Below are positions 44,520 to 54,300 of a stretch of DNA of 64,000 bases, piece by piece (position 1 is the stretch's first letter; each line of letters opens with the position of its first letter). Source of the DNA: Candidatus Poribacteria bacterium (GTDB lineage: Bacteria; Poribacteria; WGA-4E; PCPOR2b); the NCBI GenBank assembly GCA_003635265.1, contig PYIZ01000028.1:16587-80586 (forward strand), read 5' to 3'. The position numbers and the translations under genes are program-made. The notes beneath the pieces are model-generated. The model saw only the letters and a program-made list of their open reading frames with translations, had not been told where the DNA came from and searched no databases.

Positions 44520-47500
44520 ATGGACGATAGCCACAAAGAACGCTTGCAACTGTTACCTATAGCAGATACTATTGGTGGTACGGCTGCACGGGAAAATCCA
44601 AGAAGGACACTTGACCATTATAACCATCTTGCCAACCAACTTTGGCTGTCATCAAAAGTTAGTGATGTCGCAGATGGTGTATTTTTAAGAGTGCAGCAAG
44701 GATACACCGCGTGGGGAAGTCTAAGTGGGCCGTATGGATTCGGCAAAACAGCATCTGCAATTGCTTTATGGGCACATGCGAAAGATAGTGAGTTTTTAGC
44801 AATCCCCCCTTTATCGTGTACCAGTTTTGATGAATTAGCTTCTGGAATTGCCGCGCTTGCTGGCGAGCAAAATCCAAAAATTAAAAAACAGATTAATAAA
44901 CTATTTGAGGATGTTTTCACAAAAGGGCTAAATCCGATGGTGCAGGAAGATGCCAAACGTTACTCTGTGCCTTCCCGTAGAGTTCGTCAAATCTATCAAG
45001 ATAAGTTTTCTGCCGGCCAGTTCACATTAGACAGTCAGTCCCGCCGAACCGTTGAGTTTCTATCAAAACTTGGAGCACTTGCAGCGAAAGATTCAAAGGG
45101 GTTAGTGATTATCCTTGATGAACTTCAGCAGTTGCTCGGCCCGCTTGATGCCCGTACTATTGTCCAATTCCGTGAATTTGTCTGGGGAATGCGTACGGAG
45201 CGTTCGCCCTGTGGTATTATTCTTGCCTTGGACTCACTTCTCGAGGCAAAGCTAGCGCGTTGGGCGGCTGACATCCTTCACAGAATTCGTGAAAATGGTC
45301 CCTCGCTACAACTGACTGATATCTATACCCGCGAATTCCCGGCGTGGCTATGGGATCAGTTAGTCAATGATAGTAGGAAAAGTGGACTAATCTATCAATC
45401 GGAGGCATTGTCGGAGAATGTCCTTCTATCTCTCGGTCAACTTGTCGAAAGGCCAGACCTTGCTAATGGTCCAAGGACCGTTGTAGATGTCTTCACTCGA
45501 GCAGTAACTTATCATCAAGAAACAGGTTCAAGTTATGATATACCTAATCTCGTTAGCGATGTTCATCAAGGTCAATTTCGTTACTTTGGGGAAGGTGCAA
45601 CAATACAAAGTGTCCTAACCCACATTCTCTCAGACGAGTGGATTTCTCAGGATGAGGAGCGCAAAACATTAGTAACAACACTTGCAGCTTTCCCACAGGG
45701 CTGTTCCCAAGAAATGCTTCAATGCTACCTCCCTGATAAAAAGCAACTGAAAAAAACAAGATCAGAGTTGTTTGCTCCATTACTTGTTGAACTTTCTGAA
45801 GGTTTAGCCTTAGAACGATTGCAGCAGGTTCGTCGAATTAATACCAATTGGGAGCAGATTCTGTCGCGCTGTTGGGAAACGTTGCCGGCTCTTGACGCTT
45901 TAGCTGCACAGGCCCCAAGTATGATTCTTCGGACCCTTATCCCAAAACTCTTTCCCAAAGGAACTCCTGCTAAACCTGACTGGGAGCGGCTTTCTGATGA
46001 TTCAAATGCTATATTGACAGGTTGGTATATACTCCGCGGAACTTTTGATGATAACTACCCCCAAAGAGAAATTGCTCTATGCGTATCGGACAAAGAACCG
46101 GAGTCGTGGCCATGGGACGTAGATGCTTGCATTGCGCTCGTGTGTGATAGTAGTGTAGATCCTGATGTCACCCCCAGAGCAGAATTACTAGACAAAGATG
46201 ACGGCTGCTTCATTTTGATGCGGTTACCTATATTAAGGCCATTGGAAGATCGAATTCCCGCCGAGTTACAGCGCCATGGGAAACATATCCAGCCGGAGCC
46301 ATTCCGGCCAGCAACTATTTTGGCTGCTTTGCATGACCTTGAAGCATTTTTAGGGGACCAGATTGACAATTCTGACGATGCCGATGTGCTGACCTATCCG
46401 GAGGAACAAGCTGAAGTAAAACAGGTAACGGCGTTCGTTAACATTACGGTAGATTTTGTTCTCCGAGAACTTCTGGCAGGAACGGTAGATGTAGGAATAA
46501 GCACGCCAATCTCCCTTCGGGGACCGGAATTATTACGTGCCTTATTTACACAAGCATGTCGGCGTCGCTTTCCAGAATACCAGACACTAACAAGAACAGA
46601 AAAATGGCAGGAAATTCTATCAAACTACCGAGAAGGGGTGAGTTCAGATTGGTTGAATCCTGCACAACGCCAAGGTCTTGAAGATATCATCACGCCCAAG
46701 GTAGAGATGTACGAAACTTTGTTCGGTCAAAAGAGTACCGCAGCAGGTGATAGCTTCATCAAAAAACTAGGGACATTTGTCGAAATAAAAAAAGATTCTG
46801 AATCATTTGCACTTCGTTTGGCAATGCATCCGGCAGAAAATACTCTCATTGATTATCTTAAGAAATTTGCTGCCAATCAATTTATACCTCTTAATGCCAC
46901 TGTAGAGTTCTTACGACATCACGGGTATATACATACAGAAACGGAAGAAATTGTAAAAATCCTTGTTGCACGAGAATGTCTTACAAAGGATCCTAACGGA
47001 AATATTCGATTCATTCCAAGTCCTGAAATTGAACGTGGTCGTTTGCTACAACAAATTGCTGAAATGGATGATCAGCTCTGCCGCCTTGGGATAACCGATG
47101 ATACTAATTTGATAAGTCAAAACACCTCCACAACCAACTTACAAAAACACCTCCAGCAGCAGCAAGCGCGTTTAGAATCTTTTGCTAAGGAAGAAATTTC
47201 AAATTTGGAGAGTAGTATTACCTCCCTTCAAGAATTAATAGGGACCGTCAGTGTTCCCGCTATCTCCACTGAGTGGCTAGATTCAGATTTAAGTAGGCAC
47301 TTAACAGGTATAGCAATTAAACTCAAGGATACACAAAAGAATCTGTTGAGAACCCTGCGCCGTGAGTTGAAAGGCTTTGAAGAGGAGCTTGATACCGCTT
47401 CTAGTCTTTCAGGAGTGGAGTGGGTTGTTATTCAGCAAAATAAGAAAGAGTTATCTTTCAATACCTTACAGAAGTTACAGGAGCGTGTAAAACAGTTTGA

Positions 47501-48227
47501 AACACGGGTAAAGGGACTCACTTCGTGGGAAGTGCTGATTAACCAACTCCACTCAACTGCTACATTGTGTGAAAAAGTGTCCGAAACAGAGGCTACACCG
47601 ATACGGGCTTTGAGCCAACTGGTTGATGAATTTAAAGAGCGGTTTGCCGTAGATTCATGGAGTCCTTTGTTCACTTCAAGCGAGTTTGCGGACAGATTAG
47701 GAACGATTCAATCAGACGTCCAAGCACGCCTTTACGAACTCGTGCAAGTTTTCAATAGAGAATTAGAAGAAATCAGAAACCAATTCAATATCCTATTACC
47801 TTCAACGCAACCACCAACGTTTAATGTATCAGTAAAGGATAATCAACGGGGTGATTTGATTCAGGAATCTTTCCAGAAATTGTACCAGTGGGCATGCACA
47901 GGTTTTCGTGCAGGAGCTATTGAGTGCCAACGTAAGAGACAAAACGGTTCCCAATGGCGTAATCCTGATAAGAGGCGTAGGAGTTGGAAAACATTAGAAG
48001 CACAAATTGAGGAAGAATTTCAGAAGGTCGAAGCGAGGCTTGACTTTGAGACGGTTCAGAATATTGGAGCAATGGTTTTAGTAATGCAACGCGGTTTTAC
48101 CTCTGCGGAAGAAAATGAAGATATCTTTGGTTTATATGATAATCCAGACGATCCTCCTGATTTCAATAAATTAGGACAATTATTTAGGCAAGGAAAAATC
48201 CAGATTCAGGTTAAGCCAAAAGCCTAA
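44520..48227 (+). CDS. Large P-loop ATPase with C-terminal coiled coil (DpdH-like candidate)
   Basis: 1235 residues, ATG at 44520, AGAGAG upstream. Walker A is GPYGFGKT at residues 70-77 and Walker B is GLVIILDELQQLL with D200-E201. A sensor-like stretch (CGIILALDSLLEAKLA) follows. Residues of about 840-1090 are rich in coiled coil (QIAEMDDQLCRL, QQQQARLESFAKEEISNLESSI, LQKLQERVKQFETRV). The C-terminus holds a motif RRSWKTLEAQIEEEF. In size and place it matches DpdH; PglY/BrxC of BREX is a similar-sized alternative with the same kind of ATPase and coil. It probably forms a DNA-associated assembly with the helicase. Exact family unconfirmed. Confidence 0.65.
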   Translation: MDDSHKERLQLLPIADTIGGTAARENPRRTLDHYNHLANQLWLSSKVSDVADGVFLRVQQGYTAWGSLSGPYGFGKTASAIALWAHAKDSEFLAIPPLSCTSFDELASGIAALAGEQNPKIKKQINKLFEDVFTKGLNPMVQEDAKRYSVPSRRVRQIYQDKFSAGQFTLDSQSRRTVEFLSKLGALAAKDSKGLVIILDELQQLLGPLDARTIVQFREFVWGMRTERSPCGIILALDSLLEAKLARWAADILHRIRENGPSLQLTDIYTREFPAWLWDQLVNDSRKSGLIYQSEALSENVLLSLGQLVERPDLANGPRTVVDVFTRAVTYHQETGSSYDIPNLVSDVHQGQFRYFGEGATIQSVLTHILSDEWISQDEERKTLVTTLAAFPQGCSQEMLQCYLPDKKQLKKTRSELFAPLLVELSEGLALERLQQVRRINTNWEQILSRCWETLPALDALAAQAPSMILRTLIPKLFPKGTPAKPDWERLSDDSNAILTGWYILRGTFDDNYPQREIALCVSDKEPESWPWDVDACIALVCDSSVDPDVTPRAELLDKDDGCFILMRLPILRPLEDRIPAELQRHGKHIQPEPFRPATILAALHDLEAFLGDQIDNSDDADVLTYPEEQAEVKQVTAFVNITVDFVLRELLAGTVDVGISTPISLRGPELLRALFTQACRRRFPEYQTLTRTEKWQEILSNYREGVSSDWLNPAQRQGLEDIITPKVEMYETLFGQKSTAAGDSFIKKLGTFVEIKKDSESFALRLAMHPAENTLIDYLKKFAANQFIPLNATVEFLRHHGYIHTETEEIVKILVARECLTKDPNGNIRFIPSPEIERGRLLQQIAEMDDQLCRLGITDDTNLISQNTSTTNLQKHLQQQQARLESFAKEEISNLESSITSLQELIGTVSVPAISTEWLDSDLSRHLTGIAIKLKDTQKNLLRTLRRELKGFEEELDTASSLSGVEWVVIQQNKKELSFNTLQKLQERVKQFETRVKGLTSWEVLINQLHSTATLCEKVSETEATPIRALSQLVDEFKERFAVDSWSPLFTSSEFADRLGTIQSDVQARLYELVQVFNRELEEIRNQFNILLPSTQPPTFNVSVKDNQRGDLIQESFQKLYQWACTGFRAGAIECQRKRQNGSQWRNPDKRRRSWKTLEAQIEEEFQKVEARLDFETVQNIGAMVLVMQRGFTSAEENEDIFGLYDNPDDPPDFNKLGQLFRQGKIQIQVKPKA

Positions 48228-48274
48228 AAGAGCCAAGGGAATTTCTCTGAATTTTGGACAATATGAGGATAAAG

Positions 48275-49996
48275 ATGGCTAGCTATGACGAATGGAATAA
48301 GGCGATCGTTGAATACTTCGTCAGTGGTCTGTCAAGTGGTGCAACCGTCTACCTGAGTGTAGACGAGGAAACGCTGATGCATATCGGCTCTCGATTTGAA
48401 CAATCAGAAACCAGTGATGTAGATTGGGTTGAAGATTTTATTGAGGCAGTTAGATCTGAATGCGTGATCGGCAACCAAGTTTATCTTGAAGAGATCTCCG
48501 ACTATCAATCTGATAAGATCCCGCGTTGTGTTGCTTTTCTGGCAGCCATGGTCCTCGCGGCTCATCAGATGGTTGCGGAAGAAACCAAAGAAATAGTTAT
48601 TGCTCAGATTAATTATTTCACGCGTTTACGTCAGGTACTTGGTTTGTCGCCTGAAAAAGGTGGTCGTCCTGATGGTCTACTTCCAGCAGGGATTGAGGAA
48701 CCCCTTTGGAAAACTTGGGAATGGTGGTTGATCCGAAACGGTTGGCTTCCTTCAGCCGAACGTGGAGAAGGTGTTACTTATGCTTACATTAACTACCCTC
48801 TCTCTCAAGCATTGCTCCGCAAAGGAGACAAGGAAACCCTTGAACGCCTTTTTCGCGAGCGAGAAAATTTGGGGGCATTAAGTCGTGTTTGGGACAGAGA
48901 TATCGTAGGTTTGTGGGTACGAAGGCAGCAGTTCAATTCAAAATATCTCACAGAGCTGATTCAAGAAAGTGACTTCAGACGGCATGAAGTAATTACCAAT
49001 GCCCTCCACGATGTTTACATTTCTATTGATTGGGAACAAGAGATGCTTGAAACTCAATCAGGTGTTCGTTCGATCGTTCAACGTCGCCTGACCGCGCAAT
49101 TATATCGGGAGGAAGAAGACTTTATCACAGGAAACATCAATTACTATCTGTATCCGCAACAACCAAAGCATTTTAGCGATGGAGCGCTGGAAGTGATTCG
49201 CAATGGTCGCACACATCCTTTGAACAAAGATCGACCAGGATGGTTCAGGCCATTGTGGTCTGAAAATCCTGCCGGTGGGCTCTCTTACGAAGTAAAAGGT
49301 CATCCCCAAATCAAGGAGCTCATCTTACCCGAACGTCAATTCTGGATTCTGGTTCGCGATCCAGAGGATGAAATGTCAGGTGTTTTTGCCGGTTGGAAAC
49401 ACCCTGGACTTGGAGAAACATTTCTCCTTCTGTGCCGAAAAGACTATGCTGAACAAATGGAACTCTTCAGACAAGAAGACCTACTCAGGTGGCACCATGA
49501 TTTTTCGATTAATGATGAGTGGGTTGAATATCGGGAATGCATGATTGTCTCCCCGAGTTGGGAAGGTATAATTCCTCAATACCAAGACCTCTACAATGCC
49601 TTAAAACCTACTATCTCAGCAACAATTTCCTTGAGAGGAGGATTAAGAGTACCTAATCAAGGTGGCTGGCTGGAAGGATACCCGCCTGAAATGACAATTA
49701 TTGCCTTTGATGATAATGTTGAATTAAAGCTACTGGACAAATCTGATCCTGACACACCCGACACAGCGATAATGGACCAGACCGTTGACACGAATAAACC
49801 AATGGGTTTGCCAGTCCTTGACCCCGGAAACTATCTTCTTGAAGTCCATAATTTAGGGAAACCTATCACCCAAAGGGTGCTCCAAGTTTTGTCGTGGGAT
49901 TCACTGGATTGTAAGAAACCTGAACAACCATTCTCCATAGATGCTGGGGTATTTACACTACAGGGAGCTATCATCAGAGTGAACGAGGAGGTATGA
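48275..49996 (+). CDS. Unrecognised cassette protein, 573 residues
   Basis: Start ATG 48275, with GAGG 6 bases upstream; a TTG at 48254 is less likely. I do not recognise a family. Visible features: an acidic N-terminus (SVDEETLMHIGSRFE, EDFIEAVRSE), a helical middle with Trp clusters (EEPLWKTWEWWLIRNGWLPS), and a beta-rich C-terminal third (ISATISLRGGLRVPNQGGWLEGYPPE, then LDPGNYLLEVHNLGKP), which resembles an Ig-like or carbohydrate-binding sandwich. No catalytic motif. Its last codons carry the ribosome site of the next gene, so the two are tightly coupled. It could be a DpdI-like subunit; not shown. Confidence 0.5.
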   Translation: MASYDEWNKAIVEYFVSGLSSGATVYLSVDEETLMHIGSRFEQSETSDVDWVEDFIEAVRSECVIGNQVYLEEISDYQSDKIPRCVAFLAAMVLAAHQMVAEETKEIVIAQINYFTRLRQVLGLSPEKGGRPDGLLPAGIEEPLWKTWEWWLIRNGWLPSAERGEGVTYAYINYPLSQALLRKGDKETLERLFRERENLGALSRVWDRDIVGLWVRRQQFNSKYLTELIQESDFRRHEVITNALHDVYISIDWEQEMLETQSGVRSIVQRRLTAQLYREEEDFITGNINYYLYPQQPKHFSDGALEVIRNGRTHPLNKDRPGWFRPLWSENPAGGLSYEVKGHPQIKELILPERQFWILVRDPEDEMSGVFAGWKHPGLGETFLLLCRKDYAEQMELFRQEDLLRWHHDFSINDEWVEYRECMIVSPSWEGIIPQYQDLYNALKPTISATISLRGGLRVPNQGGWLEGYPPEMTIIAFDDNVELKLLDKSDPDTPDTAIMDQTVDTNKPMGLPVLDPGNYLLEVHNLGKPITQRVLQVLSWDSLDCKKPEQPFSIDAGVFTLQGAIIRVNEEV

Positions 49997-49997
49997 A

Positions 49998-51329
49998 ATG
50001 GAACGGCGATATGTTGGTGTTCTCACAGTAGGCAGACTAGCACAAGTTTTTGACAAAATCCACCGGATAGTAAAAGCGCAAAAACTCACGCACATCATAC
50101 CCTGCGTCAAATTTGAGAAAAAGGCACGCGGTCAATTTTATGTCTTTCTTGCTGTCGAAGACCCAACGGAAACACACCTTCCTAGTGCTGTGGCAACTGT
50201 TCTCCAATTCGCGGACTTAACAGGTTGGCATTATTGGCCATTGACACCTGCGGAAATTCAATCAATGACAGGTGGAGCTGAACTTGAAACTCACAGCCTC
50301 AATGCGCTCAAATATAACTCTCTATGGTCTAACGATGCGGGGGACCCATTTGACTTATCCGATGCACCATCCCATGCAGAAGACCTAAACGACAACTCAC
50401 TTGGCGAAAAATATAACCGATTACTCAACTGGCTTTCCGCCAATGCAGAGGGCACTCGGCAGACTTTTGCGCAGGTCTGTAATGCTTTGCAGCTAGCGGA
50501 CAATATAAAGGGGGCTTGGCCAATCCTCAGACATCTTATCCTTCTCGGTTACATTGAAATCTCAAGCGACGGACAAAAATGGTCGATTTGTCCAACAACT
50601 TTGGTACAATGCGCGACTGAACCGGATATATGCTTTCTGGCTGGTCAGCAAATACCCAATTTAATAAAACAGTTCAGTGTACATTCGACACTTGAAAGTA
50701 TCCCACAACCGAGCTATCAAGGACCATCGTGTGTAAAAATCCATAATAATCTTTCAACAGACTTCCTTGTCGATGAGTTGCAAGTTGAGCATGTAGGAAT
50801 TGCTTCCGTCCAGTTGGCTAGATTGTTGCCGGATTTGGAGGGTTGGAAAGCTATCCTTACCTCCATTGACCGAATCAGTACAACACACTATAATATTGAG
50901 GTCTGGAATGGCAATCGATTTAGTTCATGTGACACATTTTATGAAAGAAACGGACAATATTTCGGCGACTCGGGCATGTATCGCTTGACGCGAGGCAAAG
51001 AGGGGAATACTTATCAAATTGTTCTCTACCTTGATCAACCCAACCAACGATGGTTGCGGGGAGATTGGTATGGTTTGCGTTTCCTTGCATACGATTCTAT
51101 TGGCCGGGATTTTGAAATAACATATGATTCCAGCACAAACGATTTGCTGATACCCTTAGATGAGCGTTGGCCACTGTTGTATGAACGGGCATTAGTCCTT
51201 GCATCAGGTCGTCTACCGGGCAGGCATGAAAATCCACGGTGGCTCAAGTATTCAGGCATATCTAGCGAATTGGTTCAACTACTCACTGAAAAACTGGATG
51301 TTTCGATTAGGGAGATTTACCATGCATGA
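49998..51329 (+). CDS. Unrecognised cassette protein, 443 residues
   Basis: ATG at 49998, with GAGGAGG 6 bases upstream, inside the end of the previous gene. No known family. The N-terminal 90 residues have an alternating pattern (YVGVLTVGRLAQVFDKIHRIVK, FYVFLAVEDPTE). A helical, winged-helix-like part lies near 140-205 (YNRLLNWLSANAEGTRQTFAQVCNALQLADNIKGAWPILRHLILLGYIEI). A beta-rich C-terminal half ends in LTEKLDVSIREIYHA. The last 8 bases overlap the helicase start (ATGCATGA), so the pair is translationally coupled. It may recruit the helicase or recognise DNA. Confidence 0.5.
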   Translation: MERRYVGVLTVGRLAQVFDKIHRIVKAQKLTHIIPCVKFEKKARGQFYVFLAVEDPTETHLPSAVATVLQFADLTGWHYWPLTPAEIQSMTGGAELETHSLNALKYNSLWSNDAGDPFDLSDAPSHAEDLNDNSLGEKYNRLLNWLSANAEGTRQTFAQVCNALQLADNIKGAWPILRHLILLGYIEISSDGQKWSICPTTLVQCATEPDICFLAGQQIPNLIKQFSVHSTLESIPQPSYQGPSCVKIHNNLSTDFLVDELQVEHVGIASVQLARLLPDLEGWKAILTSIDRISTTHYNIEVWNGNRFSSCDTFYERNGQYFGDSGMYRLTRGKEGNTYQIVLYLDQPNQRWLRGDWYGLRFLAYDSIGRDFEITYDSSTNDLLIPLDERWPLLYERALVLASGRLPGRHENPRWLKYSGISSELVQLLTEKLDVSIREIYHA

Positions 51330-54300
51330 CCTTATTGGTGCTTATGAGCGGATGAATCAGGTTTACCAGTGGTATATTGAGAGTGCATTTCCGTTGCGAT
51401 ATCAAGGCCTGAGTGAAGAAAGGAAAAAGCTGTTGTCTAAGGGTGAAATTCTTTCGCAGCCTCCGCTTTTGGAGACAATTCCTGTCTATCCTACATCGGG
51501 TTTGAATTTGCAAGAAGCAAGTCAGCGGTTGCCAAAGGGTTACCAAGATCTTCATCATCTGGCCCAAGCCTTATTTCCGGATGGCAGGGAACTCTGGCAG
51601 CACCAGTGGGACAGCCTTCAAGCAATTATTAGAGGATACGATATTGTTGTAACGACAGGAACAGGATCTGGAAAAACAGAATGTTTTTTGTTACCGCTTC
51701 TTGCAGAACTCGCGCGAGAGCTGAACTCATGGCCAGATTGTCCAGAACCACCGCAAGAACGCAAATGGTGGAATAGTGAACAAGCAACATGGCAAAGTCA
51801 ATGGCAGCATACAGGGCGAAAAAAAGAAGGGTTACATGCCATTCGAGGGTTAATCCTTTATCCGCTTAACGCGCTCGTTGAAGATCAGCTGCGTCGTTTA
51901 CGGAGCACACTTGATTCTGATAGTGACCCTAGTTGGAACATCCATCATTGGCTAGATACCGAACGTGGAAGAAACCGGATTCTGTTTGGACGGTATACAG
52001 GACAGACACCTGTCGCGGGGGAACTAGGAAGTACCAATGCTATAAATCGTCTACGCACCCATTTGCAGGAAATGGAGAATACAAGTTCGAGCATTCGTCA
52101 ACAATTGGTAGAGCGTCCGGACTTGGATCGGGATATTCTATACCACTTTCCGAACATTGATGGTGGTGAGATGTGGTCTCGATGGGATATGCAGGATACT
52201 CCTCCCGATATTCTCATCACCAACTATAGCATGTTGAACATTATGTTGATGCGTAGCATTGAATCGTGCATCTTTGATAGTACACGAGAATGGCTTGACG
52301 GGGATCCAACACGCAAATTTTTTCTCATTATTGACGAACTGCATGCTTATCGGGGAACTCCCGGTACAGAGGTAGCCTATATTTTGCGTCTACTTCTTGA
52401 TCGAATCGGTTTGAACCCTAATTCCAATCAGTTGACCATTTTGGCAACTTCAGCAAGTGTGACAGATGACGATAAGTCTAAAGAATTCCTTCGAGAGTTC
52501 TTCGGTCGCGATTCTGAGCGTTTTCAAATTATCTCGCAGGAGCAAGATCCACCGGAGCTGAACGCGCATCTCAGAATGCGCAACTATCGACAAGCTTTTG
52601 AGAGTTTTTCTGAAAGCGTCCAACCTGATCTGCTCAGTCCCATGTCTCCACCTGATCCCGAATTAGCGGAAAATCAGTTTGCAATGCAAACTTTGACAAC
52701 AGCATTAGGACATTCTACTAGATCGAACGTTCCAACAGAAGTTACGTTAGCGGACGCTTTGAAATCGGTAAAGGCCCACCACGCACTTCGAGACGCTTGT
52801 CGTGAGGTCGCACCTAAAAAAATAGTCCGACCAGCGAAAATTTCTGCATTAGATGACAGGCTTTTTCCTGGAGCCCGACATGAAGAGCAGACCGCCTCAA
52901 AAGCAATGCAAGGAATGCTACTTGCACTCGGTATGAGTAAAGATTCTGCTACGGGGCATTCACTACAACCTGTGCGCGGACACGTTTTTTTTCACAACTT
53001 GCAAAATCTGTGGATCTGTTCTAATCCGAATTGCGATCTAGCTTCATCCAATCGTGGAACCGAAGCAGAACAAAATATCCCTGTCGGCGCATTACATGCA
53101 ACACACCGTTTAGCGTGTTCTTGCGGAGGACGCGTACTCGATCTCATCATGTGTGAAGTGTGTGGTGATGTATTTTTAGGAGGCTTTCGAAGGGAGCAGC
53201 CCGGTCAGTTAGAGATTCTCACAACTGACCAACCTGACCTCGAAAATATGCCTGACCGCGTATCAATCATACAGAGATCCGGCCAGTACACTGTCTTTTG
53301 GCCGTTGAATGAAAGGTCTCCTTGGACAACAGAACCACAAGACTATGAGTACACCATTCAGAGCAAAATAAAAACTAAAAACCAGAGACGGATAACAAGA
53401 CGTTGGGTGAAAGCAAAACTCAATGTATTTTCTGGTCAACTTCAACGAAACGCCACCTCACCAAAACAGAATGAAATTGCGGGTTGGGTCCATGTTGTAG
53501 CAGGGAATAATATAGACGAACCCGCTATGCCACATAAATGTCCCCGATGTGATGCTGATTACACAAGACGGAGACGTTTTCCAACACCGCTGCGGAACCA
53601 TCGGACAGGGTTCCAAAGGGCCTGTCAAGTCATTGCAAGTGTACTTTCCCGGGAAATGCCAGAATTGTTGGGTAATAATCCCGCGCGAAAACTGTTGATC
53701 TTCTCTGACAGTCGTCAAGATGCCGCAAAGCTAGCAGCGGGTATGGAACGCGACCATTTCCGGGATATGGTGCGGGTTGCTCTGCTCAGTGCTCATCAAG
53801 CGTTTCGTGATGAATTCGCTGCATTTTTGAGGGTGTCTCTTTCCGGAATGCCTGCCATTGCACAGACCGGTTTAGAAACAATCAAAGCTATGAACGAGAA
53901 ACTTCACAATGAAATTTCGCATACCCCGGATGATGAAGATATGCTACTACGTAATCGTTTTGCTCAATGGAATCCAGCCCTTACGACAGAAATTTTGTTC
54001 TTTCTTCAAGGTTTACCTGTTGCTATTCCAGGATCCCGCGATGAATTGGAGCAAATCATCAATGATTACCCAAACCGAATTTCTCTTCAAAAAGTGCAGC
54101 AGGCAGTCTGGTATAAACTGCTTTCACTCGGAATTTGCCCCGGAGGAATTAGTTACTGGGCACTGAATTATCGGGATGGCGAATCAAAAACTGTTCCTTG
54201 GTGGCATTGCTTCAATTGGACGGGCAACGATCCGCAATTTCTAACCTCTATGGAGGCCGCAGTAGAAAATCATATTACTAGGATGCAGGGCGATTTGATG

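Noticed and set aside
51199..51321. Extra 41 codons at the helicase N-terminus from a TTG
   Set aside because: They lie wholly within the upstream gene, have no ribosome site, and GGAG stands in front of ATG 51322.
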